A program made the position numbers and the translations under genes. From JAMWZF01 sp041628615 (GTDB lineage: Bacteria; Pseudomonadota; Alphaproteobacteria; Rhodobacterales; Rhodobacteraceae): 6,687 nucleotides of DNA. Numbering within the stretch: the first letter of the stretch is position 1; each line of letters opens with the position of its first letter. The stretch is taken from the NCBI GenBank assembly GCA_041628615.1, contig JBFKOW010000180.1, positions 1 to 6,687 on the forward strand. The letters are read 5' to 3'. The notes beneath the pieces are model-generated. The model was not told where the DNA came from and made no database searches. It saw only the letters and a program-made list of their open reading frames with translations. This document shows, piece by piece, positions 5,849-6,687 of the stretch.

Positions 5849-6687
5849 AGCCGCGATGGGGCCCGCGGCGCGGATGTCCGATGCGTTCTGGCGCCGGCCT
5901 CGGCTGCTGCTGGTCCTGCTCCTGCTGCCGCCGCTGCTGTGGCTGGGAATCGTCTATCTTGGCGCGCTCTTCGCGCTGCTGGCGCAGAGCTTCTTCTCGA
6001 TCGACGAGTTCTCGGGGCTCATCAGCTACGAGTTCACGCTCCGCACCTATGGCGAACTGTTCCGCGCCGCGAACCTCGACATCATCCTGCGGACGGTCGC
6101 GATGGCAAGCGCGGTCACCATCGCCGCCGCCATCGTCGCCTTCCCCATCGCCTTCTACGCCGCGCTTTACGCGAAGGGCCGCTGGAAGGCGCTGTTCTAC
6201 CTCGGGGTGATGCTGCCGCTCTGGTCCAGCTACCTCGTCAAGGTCTACGCCTGGAAGCTGATCCTCGCCCGCGAGGGGATCCTGAACTGGCTGTTCGAGA
6301 CGCTGCATCTGGACTGGCTGCTGGCGGCCTACCTGTCGCTGCCGGTCCTCGGGGGCAACTCGCTGTCGGTCAGCTGGACGGGGACCTTTCTGGTCTTTCT
6401 CTACGTCTGGCTGCCGTTCATGATCCTGCCGGTCCAGGCCGCGCTGGAGCGCATCCCGCCCTCCATGCTCGAGGTCGCCGGGGATCTCGGCGCGAACCGG
6501 GGCCAGACGCTGCGCTACGTGATCCTGCCGCTGGCGCTGCCGGGGATCGTGGCGGGCTCGATCTTCACCTTCTCGCTGACGCTGGGGGACTACATCATCC
6601 CGCAGATCATCGACACCTCGGCGCGGATGATCGGGCAGGCCGTCTACCAGTTCCAGGGCACCGCCGGGAACATCCCTCTGGCCGCCG
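5841..6687 (+). CDS. ydcU: ABC transporter permease, PotB/YdcU-like, cut by right window edge
   Basis: This is an inner-membrane permease of the importer; the first 282 residues are present and the reading frame is open to the window end. A short N-tail leads into helix 1 (about 20-48, LLLVLLLLPPLLWLGIVYLG), then the periplasmic stretch FFSIDEFSGLISYEFTLRTYGELF. Further helices lie at about 86-108, 117-142, 182-200 and 228-250. The EAA loop that docks on the ATPase is clear: EVAGDLGANRGQTLRYVILP (211-230), followed by LGDYIIPQII (248-257), as in PotB/YdcU-type permeases. The ATG at 5841 has GGGAG (5830-5834) six bases upstream and overlaps the ATPase stop by 8 bp. In-frame ATGs at 5856 and 5874 are weaker alternatives; 5874 gives MSDAFWRRP, a common start in relatives. 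A second permease (YdcV/PotC-like) is expected next. Confidence 0.93.
   Translation, partial: MAEAAMGPAARMSDAFWRRPRLLLVLLLLPPLLWLGIVYLGALFALLAQSFFSIDEFSGLISYEFTLRTYGELFRAANLDIILRTVAMASAVTIAAAIVAFPIAFYAALYAKGRWKALFYLGVMLPLWSSYLVKVYAWKLILAREGILNWLFETLHLDWLLAAYLSLPVLGGNSLSVSWTGTFLVFLYVWLPFMILPVQAALERIPPSMLEVAGDLGANRGQTLRYVILPLALPGIVAGSIFTFSLTLGDYIIPQIIDTSARMIGQAVYQFQGTAGNIPLAA

Noticed and set aside
1..6687. Mobile element, CRISPR, tRNA/rRNA or phage-defence genes
   Set aside because: I saw no transposase, integrase, direct-repeat array, RNA-gene sequence or defence domain. Composition and codon style are uniform across the window.

Overview
The window is GC-rich, densely coding bacterial DNA. 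Protein style and codon use suggest an alphaproteobacterium, most likely a Rhodobacterales-type organism; this is inferred from the sequence alone. It holds eight protein genes, two of them cut by the window edges. I see no RNA gene, insertion sequence, CRISPR array, attachment site or origin. The longest stretch without a gene is the 196-bp divergent control region at 2427-2622.

Left half, minus strand, read from about 2460 down to 1: an OsmC-family redox protein, then a complete TRAP periplasmic binding protein (DctP), the small TRAP membrane subunit (DctQ) and the first 80 residues of the large TRAP permease (DctM). Spacing is 60 bp, then a 4-bp overlap, then 4 bp, so these four genes are probably one operon: osmC-dctP-dctQ-dctM.

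Middle: a LysR-type regulator (2623-3531, plus strand) diverges from osmC. The shared control region contains a near-perfect 20-bp palindrome with the AAACGTTT core usual for LacI-family operators. It lies where the osmC start of transcription would be, yet the regulator encoded next to it is LysR-type, not LacI-type. A second candidate site, a dyad with the T-N11-A layout of LysR boxes, begins immediately after the LysR stop codon and precedes the ABC operon.

Right half, plus strand: the start of an ABC importer operon closely resembling E. coli ydcSTUV, a putative putrescine/spermidine uptake system. It encodes a secreted binding protein, an ATPase with a TOBE domain, and the first 282 residues of a membrane permease; a second permease is expected beyond the right edge.

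The two operons use unrelated transport mechanisms: TRAP is ion-gradient driven with high-affinity capture, and ABC is ATP driven. Both carry a strong GC hairpin without a T-run just after the binding-protein gene, a layout expected to keep the binding protein more abundant than the membrane parts. The most interesting points are the two operator-like dyads around the LysR gene, the parallel hairpins, the OsmC-TRAP linkage, and a TRAP binding protein lacking the usual carboxylate-binding arginine. Nothing here clearly amounts to a wholly new system.
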